NCBI RefSeq assembly: GCF_016545825.1
Contig: NC_052612.1
Coordinates: 4,154,001 to 4,218,000, forward strand
DNA: 64,000 nt
Direction: 5' to 3'
Source: Eucalyptus grandis
Lineage: Eukaryota > Streptophyta > Magnoliopsida > Myrtales > Myrtaceae
In this document: positions 59,204 through 64,000 of the stretch, one piece after another
Position numbering within the stretch: position 1 is the first letter of the stretch
Layout of the letters: each line of letters starts with the position of its first letter
The notes under the pieces: generated by a model
The model's database searches: none
Told to the model about the DNA's origin: nothing
The model's input: only the letters and a program-made list of their open reading frames with translations
Made by a program: the position numbers and the translations under genes

Positions 59204-62200
59204 TTAGGGCACCGGCTTCAAACTTAGGGTTTCGTCGAGGATAGGTCGAAGCTCCCACGGGCGTCCTTCGGGATCACGAACCGCATCCACGCATACCAAG
59301 CTGTCCGATTCCACAATGATCCGATCCATCTCGAGACCTCGCTGGAGAAGAAATTTGAGTGCGGAGTTAAAGGCAATGGCCTCGGCTTGCAGGGCGAGAG
59401 GAAGCACGAACGAGAGGAGGCGAATCCATCTATCAAATGGCCCGTTGAGTCCCTGCACACCCCAGTCACCGAAGCTGCGTCGGACGGCGAAAAGTAAGAT
59501 GCATCAATGTTGATTTTTATGACTCCAGGATCTAGTGGGCGCCATCTGTGATTGAGAATATGCTGGTTTGAAACAGGGCACGATTTGGAGGAAGCTAAAA
59601 TACGTCTGGAATGGGCCTCCGCGATCGCCAGCTGCACAACTCGTTCAGCGTCCGGCTGCTTTTGGCGGAATAGGAAATCATTACGGGCTTTCCATATGTG
59701 CCAGAGGATGGTCGCAACCGTAGCCAAATCCGGTAAGTCATTCTTACTGTCAACAAACTAGAGTAGCCAGCCCTCAATGCGGTGTACCTCAGTGGTAGAA
59801 ATGTTGATAGCTAGATCTGGATGCATCCAAACATCGTAGGTCCAAGGACAGATTAAGAAAAGATGTTCTGGGGTTTCGGGTACATGATGATCACACAGAT
59901 AACAAGTAGGCTCTGTCAAAATATGTCGCTTATATAAGTTTTCTCTAGTCGCTAATGCATTGCTACAGATAGACCAGAGAAATGACCTTATTTTGGGCAT
60001 AGTTCGGATTTTCCAGATAGCATTCCATAATCTGCGGGGTGGCTGAAAAGAGGATGAGGCATGGTTAGAATTAGTGTTCTTTTGCTGGGCTCTGAGCTGA
60101 TTGTAGCAATTTTTGACTGTGAAAAGACCATCCTGCCTTCCTCTCTATATTAGTTTATCCTTGGTGCAGTTAGGGCGAATAGTAATGGATAATATCTCCT
60201 CCACTCTTTGATTATCAAAATGCTGAGTTAAAAGAGAAGTATCCCATGAGTTTGAATCAGATAATATAAAACCAACAACCCAGACAGGTTTATCCTTAGG
60301 AGCAGGACCTCCAATAACACCACTAGGTAACCAGGGATCCTCACGAACTTTAATCTGAGTGCCATTACCAACAGACCATAAAACTTTATCAGCAATAGAT
60401 TCCCGACCTAATAAGATGCTCGCCAACCCCAAAAGAGTCTAGAACCTTTAGCAAAGATGCCGTAAATCCTTGTCTTGAAAATATAAACCTTTGAGAAGCC
60501 TGCTATATAATGAATTTGGATTCTGGACTAGACGCCAAGCTTGTTTACCCAGGAGAGCTCTATTAAAAACCATAAGGTCACGAAATCCTAATCCCCCTTC
60601 ATCTTTCCTCCTCTTAATGCACTCCCAGCTCTTCCAATGTATGCCTTTCTTGCTATAATCGGACTGCCACCAGAATTTAGCTACTTTTTGATCTATTGCT
60701 TTACAAATAGCTGCAGGGATTTTGAAAATTGACATGGCGTAGTGGGGTATAGCTTGCACAACAGATTTTATAAGGATCTCTTTGCCCCCTTTTGAAATAA
60801 GCTTTTCCTTCTAGCCTTCAAGTTTTGAATGCACTCTACCCATAAGCCAAGAAAACAGTTCCCTTTTAGATTTGCCCCAATCAAGGAATTCCTAGATATC
60901 TGCCTGTTTCATGTAATATAGGAACTCTAAGGGCTCCAGCTAGGCTTTCTTTCAAGGCAATAGGACAGTGTGAGCTACAAAACAACCCTGATTTATTTCG
61001 GTTTATAGCCTGTCCTGTAGCTATACAGTATTCATTTAGAACAGTAGCTAAGTTCTGACATTCCATAAGTTTGGCATTAAGGAAAAAAATGGCATCATCA
61101 GCGAAAAATAAGTGGGAGAGAGTGGGGCACCATCGATTAAATGTTATACCTTTAAGATTGCCATTATCCACTGCATTCTTGATAAGAGATGTTAAAGCAT
61201 TAGCCATCAGGATGAATAGGTATGGTGATAACGGATCGCCCTGTCTAAGGCCCCTGGTAGGATGGAAGAACGGTAGAAATTCTCCATTTAATTTGACGAT
61301 GTAAGACACCGTAGAGATACATTGGAATATCCAGCAAACCCATGTAGCATGAAAACCGATTTTTAGGAGATAATCTCTGAGAAAATCCCATTCAACCTGG
61401 TCATATGCCTTCTGCATGTCTAGTTTCAGCATTGCATGAAAGTTCTTTTTTCGTTTTCTGATTCTAAGTTGATGTAAGACTTCATGAACCACAATGATAT
61501 TATCTTGTATTTGGCGACCGCCAACAAAAGCTGTTTGTTCTGGTGCTATTAACTGTGGCAGCCAAGGTTTGAGTCGGTTTGCAAGAACCTTAGATATAAT
61601 CTTATAAATAAAGTTGTAGAGGCTAATAGGGCGAAACTGATCTAAACGTTCTGGGTGAGGGATCTTAGGAGGGAAATAGCAGTGCGATTATACTCCGGTA
61701 ATAAAATCCCTGTATGAAAGAATTGTTTCACAGCTAATGTTATGTCTTCTTGCAGGATATCCCAATGGGCACGATAAAACTGGCCATTCAAGCCATCTGG
61801 ACCGGGAGCTTTTGTTTCTCTATTGGAATACTGCAGTATGGACCTCCTCACAGGTAATTGTAGCTATTAAATGTTCATTCATCTCCTCTGTCACAATCTG
61901 ATTGCAGAGATTTAGAGTTGGGCCATAATCTCTATGTCCTGAAGATGAATATAACTGCTGAAAATAATTGAGAGTCATATCTTTAAGAGCAATAGGGTCA
62001 CGAATCCAGTTTTGCTGGTCATCCTGAAGCATTCTGATCTTGTTTTGTTGACGTCGATTGACCGTAGTGGCATGAAAAAATTTAGTGTTCCTGTCTCCCC
62101 ATTTAAGCCAATTAACCCGAGATCGCATTGCCCAAAATTTTTCTTCCTGCTGCCATAACTCATGTATTTTAACTTTCAGGTCTGAGATCTCATCAGTATT

Positions 62201-63154
62201 TGAGTGAAGATGAGGTTGATTGGTGAGAGACTGAAGCTGGTTCTTAAGGTGAGAAAGCTGAGTTTGAGCATTCCTAAATTTAGAGCGACTCCATTTGGAT
62301 AATGCAACAGAAACAGAGAGTAGCTTTTGAGGAAGTGTCACCTCTCCAAGCTGAGAAGAAGTCCAAGATTCAGCAATAATGGAACGGCATTCAGTATCCT
62401 GGAGCCAAAAAGCTTCAAAATAGAAGGATTTTCGCCGTTTGCAGTTAGGAAGTGCTTCAGTAAACAAGAGAAGAGGGCTGTGATCAGAGCCGAGGGCTGG
62501 GAGGGCAAGTACTTCGGCAAGAGGGTAAGCCAATCTCCAATTTTTTGTGCAAAGTATTCTGTCTAATCTTGCCTTTACCATAGCATCACCCTGTCTGTTG
62601 TTAGACCATGTGAAGACACATCCTTTGCTGCCAAGGTCCATAAAACAACAGTCATTTATAACATCACGAAAAGAAGCGATTCTATAAGACTCGGCAGGAC
62701 ATTTGCCGACTTTCTCCCAAGGATATAAAACTTCATTATAGTCCCATGTACATAACCAAGGAAGCGAGTTGAAATTACTGATGCGTCTCAAAACTGTCCA
62801 CAGGTGTTGTCAAAGAGGATATCGAGCAGGAGCATGTAAGCAAGTCAGACGCATAGTAATGCCAGAATCAAGATCAGTACAGATGGAGTCTAGCATATCA
62901 AAAGACTGGTAAGTAATGTTCAAAGAGACCTTGTTAGTCCAAAAAAGGGCTAAACCTCCTGCCAAACCTGCTGGCTCTTGAATAACACCTGCTGAGAAAT
63001 TGAGTTTACGTTGAATAGACAAAATCTGCTGAGTTTGGTTTTTTGTTTCCATCAAAAAAACAATATCGAGCTTCTCCTGGGTCACTAAGACCTTGAGCGC
63101 TTGAACTGTCAGGGGATTGCCCAACCCCTGACAGTTCCAACTTATAAGTCTCAT
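59204..63154 (-). pseudogene. LINE ORF2: endonuclease, reverse transcriptase, RNase H (disrupted)
   Basis: The start MRLISWNCQGLGNP at 63154 is typical of plant LINE ORF2. The endonuclease runs to about 62450, with catalytic LGSDHSPL near 62480 and a frame break near 62800. The reverse transcriptase has KAPGPDGLN near 61790, LDMQKAYDQVEWDFL near 61400, GLRQGDPLSPYLF near 61220 and FFADD near 61105. The frame at 60448-60759 holds the thumb (KVAKFWWQ, GGLGFRDL). A zinc-binding motif CYLCDHHVPETPEHLFLIC is at about 59860-59900. RNase H follows: KINIDASYF near 59510, AEAIAFNSALKFLL near 59370 and VESDS near 59300, split over two frames. At least seven interruptions are visible. Confidence 0.85.
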
Positions 63155-63923
63155 TGTGCACCTGGTGGCTTTTTAGGGCCAGCCACTAGGGCCCAACATG
63201 AAGATGTGTCGACCTCAGAGATAAGAGTATCCTGTAAAGCAGATTCATCAAACTGCTCCTGTAATTGATGTCGAACCTCATGATGCAGGGAGCGTTTGAC
63301 CTTCTTGAGAGATCCTGATCGTGCATTAAGATGTGAGTGTTTAAGCTTCTTCTTCACTTGAGTAGAGCTAGCAACAGGTGGGGGTGCCAAAATTTGTTGC
63401 TGATCCATAGTCTTACCATCCTGAGTAGCTTGAATTGTTTCTATGACAATAGGATCTCTGACTGATGTTTCCATAGTGTGTTTACCCTTATTTTTGTGTG
63501 CTGAAATATCAGGTACGGCATGAACAGATGGTTGCACTGAAGTAGCAGGTACAACATGAACAAATGGTTGCACTGAAGTAGCAGGTACTGCATGAACCGA
63601 GTCCAGCACATGGATAATTGCATAAGAGCTTTGAGGGGTCTCAGGGATAATCTCTGTATCATAAAAGGTACGCCAGAAAGGGCTATATTCCCGTGCCTCG
63701 GCTTTCAACCAATATCCATATAAGAACTTGATTTCATCTAATTTAGTTTCATCACAGGGAAAGGTTTTACAGGCCGTAGCATAGTGTCCGAGTATACCAC
63801 AGAATAACAAGAATATGATAAGCGTTCATATTTAAAGTCCAACCAGAAGTTTTTTCCTTCAACCTTGAGGAGAATCCCTGTTTTCAGCGGTCTTTGAAGG
63901 TCCAATTGTACCCTTGCCCTCAT
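63151..63923 (-). pseudogene. LINE ORF1, C-terminal part with zinc knuckle
   Basis: The segment starting MRARVQLDLQRPLKTG (63923) matches the end of the DUF4283-type RNA-binding region of plant LINE/gag-like ORF1, with WLDFKYERL. A frame shift near 63790 separates it from FCGILGHYATAC, which with the preceding CY gives a CCHC zinc knuckle. The tail (to 63151) is low in structure, with two repeats of VVPATSVQP and a basic KKKLKH segment. Its stop codon overlaps the ORF2 start in the sequence ATGA (63154-63151). The N-terminus is beyond the window. Confidence 0.7.
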
Positions 63924-64000
63924 TGCTTTAAGCGGTAGTCCATCTTTATAGGTAATGCTAACTTCAGTGACCTGTCCTATATGACCAGCTGCCCGACGAA

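Larger units (their letters stand above)
59000..64000 (-). mobile_element. L1-like LINE with RNase H, 5' end beyond the window
   Basis: The 3' end is a run of 15 T at 59000-59014 on the plus strand (poly(A) on the element strand). Going leftward from the window edge, the element shows ORF1 with a zinc knuckle, ORF2 endonuclease, reverse transcriptase, a zinc-binding region and RNase H. Order and content match plant L1-clade elements that acquired a plant-type RNase H. Frames are long but broken by several stops and shifts, so it is inactive as it stands. The 5' end and target duplication lie beyond base 64000 or could not be matched. Confidence 0.88.

Overview
This window is nuclear DNA of a flowering plant. 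It is AT-rich, its genes are split by GT-AG introns, and it holds plant-type LINEs, MITEs, a Tat/Ogre-like LTR retrotransposon and a plant-only S-protein homologue gene. A woody eudicot such as a member of Myrtales would fit, but the species cannot be fixed from sequence alone.

The main content is a tandem array, all on the minus strand, of NADPH-dependent 2-alkenal reductase / alkenal double-bond reductase genes (AER/DBR, zinc-independent MDR superfamily). I call the copies 1 to 6 from left to right. Copies 2 (14867-16744), 3 (21149-23029) and 4 (38821-40693) are intact five-exon genes encoding 344 residues. Copy 5 (43036-46039) is intact in frame (348 residues), with a different, family-typical first exon and a 963-bp first intron. 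Copy 1 (1384-3559) has one extra base in exon 5. Copy 6 (about 49955-51535) is a decayed, truncated pseudogene. A further copy near 8.57-8.64 kb has collapsed to about 20 bp of exon 5 fused to a 5'-UTR and promoter. Copies 1-4 and the collapsed copy carry a (GA)n microsatellite directly before or near the start codon. Copies 2-4 and the collapsed copy share a TATA-like element; ACGT/TGACG motifs lie farther upstream.

The spacers are themselves duplicated: 5.2-8.56 kb matches 10.4-14.56 kb, with shorter matches at 0.4-1.1, 19.7-21.1, 24.25-24.67, 38.08-38.8 and 41.87-42.9 kb. They have been modified by MITE-like insertions, notably a 979-bp inverted-repeat element at 13179-14157 whose empty site survives at 8.2 kb. 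A 13.4-kb LTR retrotransposon (24676-38082, 5-bp target duplication GACAT) lies in the spacer between copies 3 and 4. It has 2.1-kb LTRs, a broken gag, no recognisable pol, a tRNA-derived SINE-like insertion and several blocks of tandem repeats before its 3' LTR.

Right of copy 5 is a 5'-truncated LINE on the plus strand (46651-49847) flanked by a 17-bp target duplication, then copy 6, a low-complexity stretch with an inverted-repeat element, and one small secreted-protein gene of the plant self-incompatibility S1 family (53335-53781, plus strand). After about 5 kb of unassigned AT-rich sequence, a second LINE runs on the minus strand from its poly(A) end at 59000 off the right edge. It shows ORF1 with a zinc knuckle and ORF2 with endonuclease, reverse transcriptase and RNase H, all disrupted.

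Biologically, the array looks like an expanding set of detoxification reductases for reactive alpha,beta-unsaturated carbonyls. Exon 1 has diverged far more between copies than exons 2-5. Gene functions rest on motif recognition by eye; no database search was possible.
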